A stretch of DNA of 64,000 nt from Hymenobacter monticola (GTDB lineage Bacteria; Bacteroidota; Bacteroidia; Cytophagales; Hymenobacteraceae): contig NZ_CP094534.1 in assembly GCF_022811645.1 (NCBI RefSeq), positions 5,332,001 to 5,396,000 of the forward strand, written 5' to 3'. The translations under genes and the position numbers were made by a program. The notes under the pieces are model-generated. The model had not been told where the DNA came from and ran no database searches. It worked only from the letters and a program-made list of their open reading frames with translations. This document shows positions 43,863 through 52,848 of this stretch, piece after piece. Each line of letters begins with the position of its first letter. Positions within the stretch are counted from its first letter, which is position 1.

Positions 43863-43994
43863 ACATGTTGTTTTTCAGGATAAGAGGATTGATTTGCGAC
43901 CAGCCATAAGCTCCTTCGCTTCGCGCAGAACGACGGCCGTCGGCAATTGCCCCGCCTTCATCGCCTATTACATTGCCCAGCGGCATTATTGCCG

Positions 43995-44002
43995 TTATTT
44001 TG
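43995..44002 (+). promoter_or_regulatory. Possible -7 element TTATTTTG close to the start codon
   Basis: Seven of eight bases agree with TAnnTTTG, only four bases before ATG 44007. If real, the transcript would have almost no leader. Low confidence. Confidence 0.25.
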
Positions 44003-44006
44003 CTCC

Positions 44007-45758
44007 ATGTTGAAACGTTTACTTGCCATTCCGCTGGCGCTGCTGCTGGCTTGCTCGGCCGAGCGGCCCGTCACGTCCACTTCGCGCGCTTTTGAGGGCT
44101 CGTTGGGCACGCCCATTCCCAAGGCGGCGGCACCCAAGCTGGCCCGCTACGCCATGGTGGTGTCGGCCCACCCCGAGGCTTCGCGCATTGGCACCCAGAT
44201 TCTGCAGCGCGGCGGCAACGCCTACGACGCGGCCGTGGCCGTGCAGTTTGCCCTGGCCGTGGTGCTGCCCACGGCCGGCAACATTGGCGGCGGGGGCTTC
44301 CTGCTCTACCGCGACCGCAACGGCTCGGCCGGCTCGCTCGACTTCCGCGAAACGGCCCCGCAGGCTGCTACGCGCGACATGTACCTCGACAAAAGCGGCA
44401 ATGTGGTGCCCGGCTTGAGTACAGCCGGCGCGCTGGCCGTGGGTACGCCCGGCACCGTGGCCGGCATGGCCACCCTGCACCGGCAGCTGGGCAAGCTCTC
44501 GTGGCCCGCGCTGGTGCAGCCGGCCATTGCCTTGGCCACCAAGGGCTTCGCCCTCACCACCAAAGAAGCCGCCGGCCTGAACCGCGTACGGGCCGATTTT
44601 GAGAAGTACAACCCCGGCAACCCGCCCGCTTACGTGCGTCCCGGCGGCGGCGAATGGCAGTCCGGCGACACGCTGCGCCTGCCCGAGCTGGCCCGCACCC
44701 TCACCCGCATCCGCGACCAGGGCCGCGCCGGTTTCTACCGCGGCGAAACCGCCCGCCTGCTGCTGGCCGAAATGAAGCGCACCGGCGGCCTCGTGAGCCA
44801 AGCCGACCTGGATGGCTACCGCGCCAAGTGGCGCGAGCCCCTGCGCGGCCGCTACCGCGACTACGACGTGATTACGATGCCCCCGCCCAGCTCCGGCGGC
44901 GTAGCCTTGCTGCAAATGCTGCAAATGCTGGAGCCCGTCGACCTGGCCCAGGCCGGCTACCACACGCCCCTAGCTGTGCACTTCCTCACCGAGGCCGAGC
45001 GCCGCGCCTACGCCGACCGCGCCACCTACCTCGGCGACCCCGACTTTGGCTTCGTGCCCACCCAGAAGCTGCTCGACGTGGACTACAACCGCCAGCGGGC
45101 TGCCTCTATGCGCCCCAAGGGCCGGGCCTCGGCCAGCTCGGAGGTGACGGCCGGCGCCAATCTGCCCGGCTACGAAAGCGACCAAACCACGCACTACAGC
45201 ATCGTGGACGCCCTCGGCAACGCCGTGAGCTGCACCACCACCCTCAACGGCGGCTACGGCAGCCGCGTGGTGGTGCCCGGCGCCGGCTTCATTCTCAACA
45301 ACGAGATGGACGACTTCTCGGCCAAGGCCGGCGTGCCCAACTCCTACGGCCTGGTGGGCGGCGCCGCCAACGCCATTGCCCCCGGCAAGCGCATGCTCAG
45401 CAGCATGACGCCCACCATCCTCACCCGCAACGGCCGCGTGGCCCTCGTGACCGGCACGCCCGGCGGCAGCACCATCATCACCAGCGTGTTGCAAAGCATC
45501 GTTGGCATTGTCGACTACGGCCTGAACGCCCAGCAAGTCGTGACGGCGCCGCGCCTGCACCACCAGTGGCTGCCCGACGTGCTCGACGTGGAAGCCGGCG
45601 CCCTGCTGCCCGCCGCTCAGGACACGCTGCGCGCCCGCGGCTACCACCCCCAGCCCCGCTTGCCCTGGGGCCGCCTCGACATCATCCACGTGCTGCCCGA
45701 CGGCACCCTGGAAGGCGGCGCCGACCCGCGCGGCGACGACACGGCGCTGGGGTATTGA
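44007..45758 (+). CDS. ggt: Gamma-glutamyltransferase, lipoprotein-type signal
   Basis: 583 residues from ATG 44007 (MLKRLLAIPLALLLACSAER); LLAC acts as a lipobox. The upstream in-frame extension is rejected. The proenzyme has the two-part Ntn-hydrolase layout: large subunit with IGGGGFLLYRD, then the self-cleavage and catalytic Thr in SDQTTHYSIVDA (near 394), and the small subunit with PGKRMLSSMTPTIL and GTPGGSTIITSVLQ. It hydrolyses glutathione and other gamma-glutamyl compounds in the periplasm, releasing glutamate. Ends at a strong terminator. Confidence 0.94.
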   Translation: MLKRLLAIPLALLLACSAERPVTSTSRAFEGSLGTPIPKAAAPKLARYAMVVSAHPEASRIGTQILQRGGNAYDAAVAVQFALAVVLPTAGNIGGGGFLLYRDRNGSAGSLDFRETAPQAATRDMYLDKSGNVVPGLSTAGALAVGTPGTVAGMATLHRQLGKLSWPALVQPAIALATKGFALTTKEAAGLNRVRADFEKYNPGNPPAYVRPGGGEWQSGDTLRLPELARTLTRIRDQGRAGFYRGETARLLLAEMKRTGGLVSQADLDGYRAKWREPLRGRYRDYDVITMPPPSSGGVALLQMLQMLEPVDLAQAGYHTPLAVHFLTEAERRAYADRATYLGDPDFGFVPTQKLLDVDYNRQRAASMRPKGRASASSEVTAGANLPGYESDQTTHYSIVDALGNAVSCTTTLNGGYGSRVVVPGAGFILNNEMDDFSAKAGVPNSYGLVGGAANAIAPGKRMLSSMTPTILTRNGRVALVTGTPGGSTIITSVLQSIVGIVDYGLNAQQVVTAPRLHHQWLPDVLDVEAGALLPAAQDTLRARGYHPQPRLPWGRLDIIHVLPDGTLEGGADPRGDDTALGY

Positions 45759-45774
45759 TTGAGTTAAGAGTTGC

Positions 45775-45810
45775 AAAAAAGCCCGCCGGACTATTCCAGC
45801 GGGCTTTTTT
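45775..45810. terminator. Intrinsic terminator after ggt
   Basis: AAAAAAGCCCGC / GCGGGCTTTTTT stem with a 12-nt loop, 16 bases beyond the stop codon. It is nearly the same stem as at 40012. Confidence 0.9.
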
Positions 45811-45837
45811 AATGTTTACCTAGCTTGGCGAGCAATG

Positions 45838-45918
45838 TAGAGACGCATATTTGCGTCTTGTCGTCTGCGCCGTGCGACGGATGTCGTTCAATGACGAGAC
45901 GCAAGTATGCGTATCTAC
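45838..45918. repeat. Palindromic REP-like element
   Basis: GTAGAGACGCATATTTGCGT at the left pairs with ACGCAAGTATGCGTATCTAC at the right, with extension into GTCGT/ACGAC and a loop of about 26 nt. Each arm also folds on itself (GACGCA...TGCGTC). Confidence 0.85.
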
Positions 45919-45924
45919 TGCGTT

Positions 45925-46293
45925 CTAGCGCGCAACGGCCGTGCTGGCTACGTGGCGCAGGTTGCCGGCGGCGGCAATCAGTTTCTGGCTGATTTCGCGG
46001 GCTTTGTCGCCTTCGCCGCTGAAGTTGTGGGTAGTGAGGGCCGACTGGGCGGTGAGTTCGCCCAAGGTCTGGAAGGCTTCGGCCATGCCGGCGGGGTTGT
46101 TGCCTTCGATGTGGCGGCGCAGGGTTTGCAGCTCGGCCACGATGGGGCGCAGCACGGGCTGGTCGATGGCGCTGAGGTGGTTAATCCAGCTGTCGATGTG
46201 GTTGACGCCCGTGCCGGGGTCGCCCTGGAAGCCCTGGCCGGTGGCCTTAAACAAGGTCTGGATGCTGGATTCTACTTCGGAAATGAAGCTCAT
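45925..46293 (-). CDS. Small helical protein, unknown function
   Basis: 122 residues, almost entirely alpha-helical by composition (FISEVESSIQTLFKATGQGF, LRPIVAELQTLRRHIEGN, AREISQKLIAAAGNL). No signal peptide, membrane segment or catalytic motif is visible, so it is likely a cytosolic helical bundle. It lies between two palindromic elements and has no clear operon partner. The short conserved-looking frame and ATG support a real gene. Confidence 0.6.
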   Translation of the reverse strand: MSFISEVESSIQTLFKATGQGFQGDPGTGVNHIDSWINHLSAIDQPVLRPIVAELQTLRRHIEGNNPAGMAEAFQTLGELTAQSALTTHNFSGEGDKAREISQKLIAAAGNLRHVASTAVAR

Positions 46294-46350
46294 GGAAACG
46301 AAAATTGGAGATGAAGAAAGTAAACCGGAACCGGCCGAAGCTTTTGCGCT

Positions 46351-46428
46351 GGTAGTCAGTATTTGGTAGTCAGTAGTCGGAGCGAATGGCGTTCACGTCC
46401 GACTACTGACTACCAAATACTGACTACT
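46351..46428. repeat. Palindromic REP-like element
   Basis: GTAGTCAGTATTTGGTAGTC continuing to AGTAGTCGG, with an exact reverse complement on the right and a loop of about 18 nt. AT-richer than its surroundings and internally repetitive (TAGTCAGTA words). Confidence 0.85.
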
Positions 46429-46469
46429 CCATTGAATCCTTCGGCGCCCAAAGATAACCGGGCCGGCGG

Positions 46470-47543
46470 CTAGTTTTCCTCGCCCGGGTGCAGGGCCTGC
46501 ACGTCGGGGTGGTTGTAGTTGACCACAATGACCGAAAACGGATGCGGCTCGCCCTCGCGCTTCTCGATGCGCAGCGTACCGGCGTCGCGCAGGTGGTTGA
46601 GCAGGTCGCGGCGCTCGTAGTCGGGCAGCTCGGGCAGCTCGTCGGTGAGCAGGCGCATGAACGGGCCCAGCCACAGCTCGGGCACGCGGCGCTGCTGCTT
46701 GGCCTCCAGCTTCTGGAATTCGCTGAGGATGAAGGCCAGCGTGCGGCGCTCAATCTCGCGTGCCAACGGGCGAACGGGCGCAAAATCCGGCACTTCCTCG
46801 CTGAAGCGGGGCGCGGCGGGCCGGGCCGTGGCCGGCACCACGGGCCGGGGCGCCCCGGCCGAGGGCACCGGCACGGGCATCATGGGCCGGGGCAGGGCCT
46901 CGGGCGTGGCAGCGCGGGCGGCGAGCGCGGCGGCCGAGGGCACGCCGGCCAGGCCCTGTTCGCGCAGGCGACGGCTTTCCTCCTGCAGGCGCAGGCGGTC
47001 GGCGCGGCGCTTTTCAAGCTGCTCCACACGCTCGGTGCCCAGCAGGTCGCGGGCGTCGAGGAACTGGGCCGAGCCGATGTTTTGCAGCAAATCGCCGGAC
47101 ACGGATTCGCGGAAGCCGGCCACCAGCACCTGCCGGGCCTGGCGGCGCAGGTGCTGCAGCACAGGAATGTAGTCGCGGTCGCCGGCCACGAGCACAAAGG
47201 TGCCAATGTCAGGCCGGGTGTACATCACCTCCAGCGCGTCGATGCAGAGCTGCATGTCGGCGGCGTTTTTGTGGTCGGTGCCCAGCACGTTGCGGGTGCT
47301 CACGCCCATCAGGTAGAGGGCGCCCTGCGGGGCAGTGGCCAAGCGCTCAAAATCGGCGTAGGCGTAGCTGATGAGCGAGTCGAGGCCCTTGCGGCTCAGC
47401 TCCTCCCGCAGCGAGCGGATGATGTCGAGTACGTAGTCGTTGAGGTCGGGCGGGTCGTGGAAATGATTCTTGAGAAAATAATAAACATTCTCAAAATCAA
47501 TGAATACCGCGGCGTAGGGAGATGTTGTGGGCTTGGACAACAT
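46470..47543 (-). CDS. NYN domain (PIN-like) protein with C-terminal helical/winged domain
   Basis: 357 residues. The N-terminal NYN domain (about 10-165) shows the acidic pocket of PIN-like nucleases: YAAVFIDFENVYYFLKNH (Asp near 16), KNAADMQLCIDALEVMY, and FVLVAGDRDYIPVLQHLRR. This family (LabA/MARF1-like) cuts or binds RNA. A charged helix and a Pro/Ala linker follow, and a C-terminal domain (about 265-350; ELWLGPFMRLLTDELPELPD, RRDLLNHLRDAGTLRIEKR) resembles OST-HTH/LOTUS-type winged helices, common partners of NYN domains. It may take part in RNA turnover. Confidence 0.85.
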   Translation of the reverse strand: MLSKPTTSPYAAVFIDFENVYYFLKNHFHDPPDLNDYVLDIIRSLREELSRKGLDSLISYAYADFERLATAPQGALYLMGVSTRNVLGTDHKNAADMQLCIDALEVMYTRPDIGTFVLVAGDRDYIPVLQHLRRQARQVLVAGFRESVSGDLLQNIGSAQFLDARDLLGTERVEQLEKRRADRLRLQEESRRLREQGLAGVPSAAALAARAATPEALPRPMMPVPVPSAGAPRPVVPATARPAAPRFSEEVPDFAPVRPLAREIERRTLAFILSEFQKLEAKQQRRVPELWLGPFMRLLTDELPELPDYERRDLLNHLRDAGTLRIEKREGEPHPFSVIVVNYNHPDVQALHPGEEN

Positions 47544-47712
47544 GGGGCAAAAAGATTGATTCTAGACACGGAGAAACAGCTCTGTGGGTAGACCAGAACA
47601 TTTTGCAGCGCGCACCCAGCCGGCAAAGGAGCCGCGCCGTGAGTCCTTGGAAAGCAGGGACAACGGCTTGTCAATGGTGGCGAATTTGCCAGCTTGTGCG
47701 TTATTTGACCGG

Positions 47713-50700
47713 ATGAAGGTACGACACCTGGCTTCTACTGCCGCGGCGTGGCTGGCGCTGCAGTTTTTCCTTTGCCCGGCGGCGCACGCCCAGCGCGCCG
47801 ACAACGGCCGGCCCGTGCAGGACCCGTTTGGGCGGCGTGTGGTGCCGGCGCGGGCGGTCCCGGGCGGGCGGTACCGGTCGCATTCCTTTCGCAGTGGCAT
47901 GCTCATCATCGATGCTACTGACGGGAGCACCATCCGGGTGCGGCCCTGGGACCGGCACGTGGTCAGGGTTGAGTATATTGCTTCAGGTCAGCACAGTTAC
48001 CCAGATTCGACTGCCGAACGGGCAGTAGCGGTGATGCAACGGCCCAACACCGGGGTGGTGCCCGGCGCTAACGTCGACAACCTGGACGGCAAAGTGCTGG
48101 CCCGGCTGGTGCGCAACGGCCGCCAGCAGCTCGTCTTCGCGCTGCCAGGCTCGCTTTCCTTCCGGGCAGTAGTGCACAAAAACCCCTTGCGCGTGAGCAT
48201 TGTGGATGGCGCCGACACGCTGGTGTCGGAACTGACGGGAGCTTTTCGTCGGGTCGCCACCAGGGCCTCCCCCCCGGAAGCCTCCGCAGCTGAGCCCGGC
48301 GGCGCAGGCGTGCGCTTCCGCCTCGCGCCGGGCGAACAGCTCTACGGCACCGGCTCGCGCGCCCTGCCCGTAGACCGGCGCGGCTACCGGCTGGAGCTGT
48401 ACAACCAAGCGCACTACGGCTCCCAAAACAACGAGCCCAACCTGAATATTGCCCTGCCCACGGTGCTCAGCAGCCGGGGCTACATGCTATTTTTCGACAA
48501 CCACGCGCCCGGCTACCTCGACCTAGGCAAGGCTGATAAAAACGTGCTCGAATACGGCGGCGAAGGACTAATGTCGCTTTCCTACTTCGTGATAACAGGC
48601 CGCAACCAAGCCGAAATTCTGGGACGCTACACCACCCTCACGGGCCGGCAGCCGCTGCCGCCGCGGTGGGCGCTGGGCCTCATTCAGAGCCGGTTCGGCT
48701 ATAAAAGTGAAGAAGAGATGCAGCAGGTGGCCGCCCGCATGCGCCGCGAAAACTTCCCGCTCGATGCGCTGGTGCTGGACTTGTACTGGTTTGGCGGCAT
48801 CAGGAAGCAGGGCGATTTTACCTGGGACCGGTTTCATTTCCCCGACCCTGCGGGCCTGATGAGCAGCCTACAAAAGCAAGGCGTAAAGACGGTTCTCATT
48901 TCGGAGCCTTACGTGATGCGTACCTCGCGCAACGACTCAACCGTGCGGACGCAGGGGCTGGTGGGCACCACGGCGGCGGGGCGGCCGTTCACGGTGGGCT
49001 CGTTCTGGGCGGGGCCGGCCAGCATCCTGGACGTGTTCAAGCCCCAGACCCGCAACTGGCTGTGGGGCTACTATAAAAAGCTGCACGAGCAAGGCGCGGC
49101 CGGCTGGTGGAGCGACTTGGGCGAGCCCGAAAACCACCCCGTGGCCATGCAGCACGTGTCCGGCCAGGCCCGCGCCGTGCACAACGCCTTTGGGCAAAGC
49201 TGGGCCGGCATTTTGCGCGAAGGCTACACCCGGGATTTTCCGGAGGAGCGGCTGTTCAACCTGGCGCGTTCGGGCTGGGCGGGCATGCAGCGCAATTCCG
49301 TTTTCCCGTGGTCGGGCGACATCAACCGCTCCTGGAGCGGCTACCAGGCCCAAGTGCCCGTGATGCTGGGCATGGGCCAGGGCGGCGTGGGCTACATGCA
49401 CTCCGACGCCGGCGGCTTCTGCGTGGGCGGCCTCGACCCGGAGCTGTACACGCGCTGGCTGCAGATGGCCAGCCTCGGCCCCATCCTGCGCCCGCACGCC
49501 TCAGAGGTGCCGCCCGAGCCGTACTTCTACCCCGACCCTTATAAAAGCAGCGTGCGCGACGCGGTGCATCTGCGGTATCAGTTGCTGCCCTACCTCTACA
49601 CGCTGGCTTGGCAGAACACGGCGCGCGGCCTGCCGCTGGTGCGGGCCATGGATTTTAACAGTGGCTATGGGAGGACCCCGCCCCCGCCGCCTTCCAAAGC
49701 CGAATACCTGGCGGAGATAGATGCCGCCGATGGCTGGGGAACGCCACCGGATAGAGAGCATTTCTACCGGGACGTCGTCACCAGTGCCCTGTCTGATTCG
49801 GCGGTTAAAGCATTGGCGAGGGCCAACGACCAGTACCTCCTGGGCCCCAACCTGCTGGTGGCACCGGTGCTCCACCCCAGCCAGCGGCGCCGCAACGTGC
49901 AGCTGCCCAGCGGCAACTGGATTGACTTTTACACCAATCACACCTACGCCGGCAATAGCGTGGTGGGCGTGCCCGCCCCGCTGGCCCACGCGCCCCTGCT
50001 GGTGCGCGGCGGCGCCTTTCTGCCGATGACGGCCTACCGGCCCAGCACCGCCCTCTACCGCCCCGATACCCTGCTGCTGCGCTACTACCCCGACCCCAGC
50101 GCGTCGGAATCGGAATTCACGATGTACGACGACGACGGGCACTCGGCCCAGGCCCTGGCCCGGCGGCAATACGAGACGCTGACCATGCGCGGCTTCTGCA
50201 CGCCGGAGCAAACCGACGTGCTTTTGAGCAGCCACGGCGAATACCCTGGCCAGCCGGTGTTCCGCTACCTGCGGCTGCTGGTGCAGCGGGTGGCCGCGCC
50301 GCCCACGGCCATTTTCTTCGACGAAAAGCCCGTGCCGGCCGAAGGCTACGCTTATGACCCGGTGAAGCACGAGCTGGAAGTGCATTTCCTGATGAATGCG
50401 GGCGTGGCCGTGAGCATGCGCGGCCTGCGCATCCTCACCGCCTCCGTGGCCGACGCCGCGCCGGAAACCCTGACGCTGGAAGCACCGGATAGCCGCAGCT
50501 TCGGCCCGCGCGGCACCACCTTGCATTACACCCGCCACTCCCCTAGTCCTGTCGAGGCGCAACTACTTATTCGCAACGCGCAAGGCCAACCGGTGCGGGC
50601 ACTGCCGCTGGTGCCCGCGCCCGGCCCTCACGCCCTGGCCTGGGACGCCCGCGATGGCAGCAACCAGCCCGTGCCGCCCGGCGTGTACACGGCCGAGGTG

Positions 50701-50736
50701 GCTGGCCAGCACCAGCGCCTAATTGTGACGCGCTGA
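47713..50736 (+). CDS. Exported glycoside hydrolase family 31 enzyme
   Basis: 1,007 residues from ATG 47713 (MKVRHLASTAAAWLALQFFL); the frame upstream is open but has no signal peptide. GH31 barrel: LDALVLDLYWFGGIRKQGDF, WWSDLGEPE (nucleophile Asp near 468), PWSGDINRSWSGY (acid/base Asp near 534) and GVGYMHSDAGGF. WSDLGEP in place of WNDMNEP places it away from the 22637 enzyme, perhaps with another glycoside preference such as oligosaccharide 4-alpha-D-glucosyltransferase or related. The C-terminus adds a FlgD-like Ig domain (RNAQGQPVRALPL...GVYTAEVAG) common in T9SS-exporting bacteria. It contains a C7 run (48269-48275) but is in frame. Confidence 0.9.
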   Translation: MKVRHLASTAAAWLALQFFLCPAAHAQRADNGRPVQDPFGRRVVPARAVPGGRYRSHSFRSGMLIIDATDGSTIRVRPWDRHVVRVEYIASGQHSYPDSTAERAVAVMQRPNTGVVPGANVDNLDGKVLARLVRNGRQQLVFALPGSLSFRAVVHKNPLRVSIVDGADTLVSELTGAFRRVATRASPPEASAAEPGGAGVRFRLAPGEQLYGTGSRALPVDRRGYRLELYNQAHYGSQNNEPNLNIALPTVLSSRGYMLFFDNHAPGYLDLGKADKNVLEYGGEGLMSLSYFVITGRNQAEILGRYTTLTGRQPLPPRWALGLIQSRFGYKSEEEMQQVAARMRRENFPLDALVLDLYWFGGIRKQGDFTWDRFHFPDPAGLMSSLQKQGVKTVLISEPYVMRTSRNDSTVRTQGLVGTTAAGRPFTVGSFWAGPASILDVFKPQTRNWLWGYYKKLHEQGAAGWWSDLGEPENHPVAMQHVSGQARAVHNAFGQSWAGILREGYTRDFPEERLFNLARSGWAGMQRNSVFPWSGDINRSWSGYQAQVPVMLGMGQGGVGYMHSDAGGFCVGGLDPELYTRWLQMASLGPILRPHASEVPPEPYFYPDPYKSSVRDAVHLRYQLLPYLYTLAWQNTARGLPLVRAMDFNSGYGRTPPPPPSKAEYLAEIDAADGWGTPPDREHFYRDVVTSALSDSAVKALARANDQYLLGPNLLVAPVLHPSQRRRNVQLPSGNWIDFYTNHTYAGNSVVGVPAPLAHAPLLVRGGAFLPMTAYRPSTALYRPDTLLLRYYPDPSASESEFTMYDDDGHSAQALARRQYETLTMRGFCTPEQTDVLLSSHGEYPGQPVFRYLRLLVQRVAAPPTAIFFDEKPVPAEGYAYDPVKHELEVHFLMNAGVAVSMRGLRILTASVADAAPETLTLEAPDSRSFGPRGTTLHYTRHSPSPVEAQLLIRNAQGQPVRALPLVPAPGPHALAWDARDGSNQPVPPGVYTAEVAGQHQRLIVTR

Positions 50737-50757
50737 AAACCCCGCTTACTTGTGCTT

Positions 50758-52251
50758 ATGAGCTCGTTCAGGAAATTGCTTTGTTGCCTATTGCTGCTCG
50801 GCTGCGGGCGCGCGGCGGCTCAGCCGGCTGCCCGCGCCGTGCTGCGGGGCCGGGTACTGCACGCCAACGATTCCGTGGTGTGCCTGGCTTGGTCGCGTAA
50901 CTTGCTCGACCTCACACCGGTGTACAAACAGGTTCGGTTAAGCCCACAGGGCGAATTTCAGTTCGTGCTCGACAGCCTGCCCCGGCCGCTGGCGGCCCAG
51001 TGGGGCCTGGGACGCCCCGACCGGGTGCGGCGCTACACCGACGTGTGGCTGACGCCCGGTGACACCCTCAAGCTGACCGTGGATGCCCGGCGTTTCAACA
51101 AAAACTTGCATTTTGCTGGGCCCGGCGCGGCCGTGAACGACTACCGCGCCGCCCAGCGGCGGGCCCGCACCGCTGATTTTTACGAAGCCCCCGAAGGCCG
51201 CCCCGAGCCCCACGACCCGGCCCGTATGCGTGCCCTGGCCGACCACTTCCGCCAGCGGGCCGAAGCCGTGCTGCGCGCCGCCGACCGTGCCCACCCGCTG
51301 CCCCCGGCGCTGCGTAGCCAAGAAGCAGCGGCCATTCGCTACGAATGGGGCCGGGCGCTGCTGGCGTTTCCCTACGACTACGAGTACCAGAAACCGGGCC
51401 AGGGGCCGGCGGTGCGGCAACTGCCCGACGCTTATTACAGCTTCCTGGCCGAAGTGCCCGTGAACCAGGATTCGCTGCTGGCGTACCGGGCCTATCAGCT
51501 TTTTGCCAACCACTTTTCCACCTACCTGCTGCGCGAGCGGCGGCAGCGGCTGCCCTTCACCGCCTACGTGCCGCAGCAATTTCCGTGGGCTTACGACACG
51601 GTGCGCCAGGTGGAGCCGGCCAGCCTCACCCGCGACTACCAGCAGGCCCAGCTGCTGCACGACCTGATGCGCGCGGGCAATGAACGGGACCTGGCCCGGC
51701 CCCTGGCCGATTTCAGAGCGCATTGCACCAACCCTGAGCTGCTGCGGGCTCTGGCATGGAAGCAAGACCGCATGGCCACCATGCGCGCCGGCCAGCCGGT
51801 CCCGAATTTCACGCTCACCGACCTCAACGGGCAGCCCGTGCAGCTGTCCGATTATCGGGGCAAGCTGGTGTATGTGGATTTCTGGGCCAGCTGGTGCAAG
51901 CCCTGCCGGGCCGAAACCCCGGCCTTGCGCACTTTGCAGACGCAGTTTGCGCCGCGCGCCGGCCAGGTGGTTTTCCTTAGTCTTTCCATCGATGGCAATG
52001 CCGCCGCCTGGCGCCGGGCCGTGGCGGCCGACCACCTGACCGATGCGCCCAACCAGCGGCAAGTGCTGGGCCAGCTCGACGACCCGGCCGTGCGCCGGCT
52101 GTGGGGGCAGCGGGGTATCCCCATTTATTGGCTCATTGGCCCCGACGGCCTCATCCTTGATGCCAACGCCCCGCGCCCCAGCAACCCGGCGGCCCGCGCG
52201 GCGCTGGAAACCGCGCTGCAGGCCTCCCCGGCTAAAAAGCCGTTGCCTTAG
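50758..52251 (+). CDS. TlpA-family thiol-disulfide oxidoreductase, exported
   Basis: 497 residues from ATG 50758 (a GTG at 50752 adds two residues). Signal peptide (LLCCLLLLGCGRAAAQ). Residues about 30-330 are a Bacteroidota-type N-terminal region with a DUF4369-like start and a helical part. The C-terminal thioredoxin domain (about 345-490) carries YVDFWASWCKPCRAE (CxxC near 379) and the cis-Pro GIPIYWLIG. It reduces or shuffles disulfides in the periplasm. It starts 22 bases after the GH31 stop, so the two may be co-transcribed. Confidence 0.88.
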   Translation: MSSFRKLLCCLLLLGCGRAAAQPAARAVLRGRVLHANDSVVCLAWSRNLLDLTPVYKQVRLSPQGEFQFVLDSLPRPLAAQWGLGRPDRVRRYTDVWLTPGDTLKLTVDARRFNKNLHFAGPGAAVNDYRAAQRRARTADFYEAPEGRPEPHDPARMRALADHFRQRAEAVLRAADRAHPLPPALRSQEAAAIRYEWGRALLAFPYDYEYQKPGQGPAVRQLPDAYYSFLAEVPVNQDSLLAYRAYQLFANHFSTYLLRERRQRLPFTAYVPQQFPWAYDTVRQVEPASLTRDYQQAQLLHDLMRAGNERDLARPLADFRAHCTNPELLRALAWKQDRMATMRAGQPVPNFTLTDLNGQPVQLSDYRGKLVYVDFWASWCKPCRAETPALRTLQTQFAPRAGQVVFLSLSIDGNAAAWRRAVAADHLTDAPNQRQVLGQLDDPAVRRLWGQRGIPIYWLIGPDGLILDANAPRPSNPAARAALETALQASPAKKPLP

Positions 52252-52290
52252 CCGTCGCTGCCTTTTCAAAGCCCACCGCTTCCTCTCCTC

Positions 52291-52848
52291 ATGCTTACCG
52301 CTGCCCAGCCTTTCGTTTCCGCCCGCCTGCATTTCCGCCCGCTCACGGCCGCTGATGCGCCGGGCATGTTTGCGCTCGATTCCGACCCAGCTGTGCACCG
52401 CTACCTGGGCGGCGTGGGCGGCCAGATGGTGACAGAGCTGGCCCAGAGCGCGGCCACCATTGCCTTCATTCAGGCCCAATACGCGGCCACCGGCATCGGG
52501 CGCTGGGCGGTGCTGCTGCGCGACACCGGCGAGTTCGTGGGCTGGGCCGGCTTGAAGCGGGTAGCCGGCCCTGTGAACGGCCAGCACGATTTCTACGACT
52601 TGGGCTACCGGTTCCGGCCGCAGTTCTGGCGGCAGGGCTACGGCTTTGAAGCCGCCCAAGCATGGCTCGACTGCGGGTTTCAAGCCCTGAACCTGCCGCG
52701 CATCTGCGCCTACGCCGACGCAGAAAACGCGGGCTCGCGGCGCATTCTGACCAAAATTGGCCTGCGTGAAGGCAATGAATTTTTGGAAGGCGGCACCCGC
52801 TGCGTGTGGTACGAGGCCACGGCGCCGGGCATAACCAACACGATTTAA
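52291..52848 (+). CDS. GNAT family N-acetyltransferase (RimJ/RimL-like)
   Basis: 185 residues. ARLHFRPLTAADAPGMFALD at the start, the acetyl-CoA loop in FRPQFWRQGYGFEAAQAWLD (R/Q-x-x-G-x-G/A position GYGFEA), and ENAGSRRILTKIGLREGNEF at the end are typical of the Acetyltransf_3 subgroup, which acetylates ribosomal proteins, amino acids or small amines. Its last four bases overlap the convergent PAP2 gene. Confidence 0.87.
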   Translation: MLTAAQPFVSARLHFRPLTAADAPGMFALDSDPAVHRYLGGVGGQMVTELAQSAATIAFIQAQYAATGIGRWAVLLRDTGEFVGWAGLKRVAGPVNGQHDFYDLGYRFRPQFWRQGYGFEAAQAWLDCGFQALNLPRICAYADAENAGSRRILTKIGLREGNEFLEGGTRCVWYEATAPGITNTI

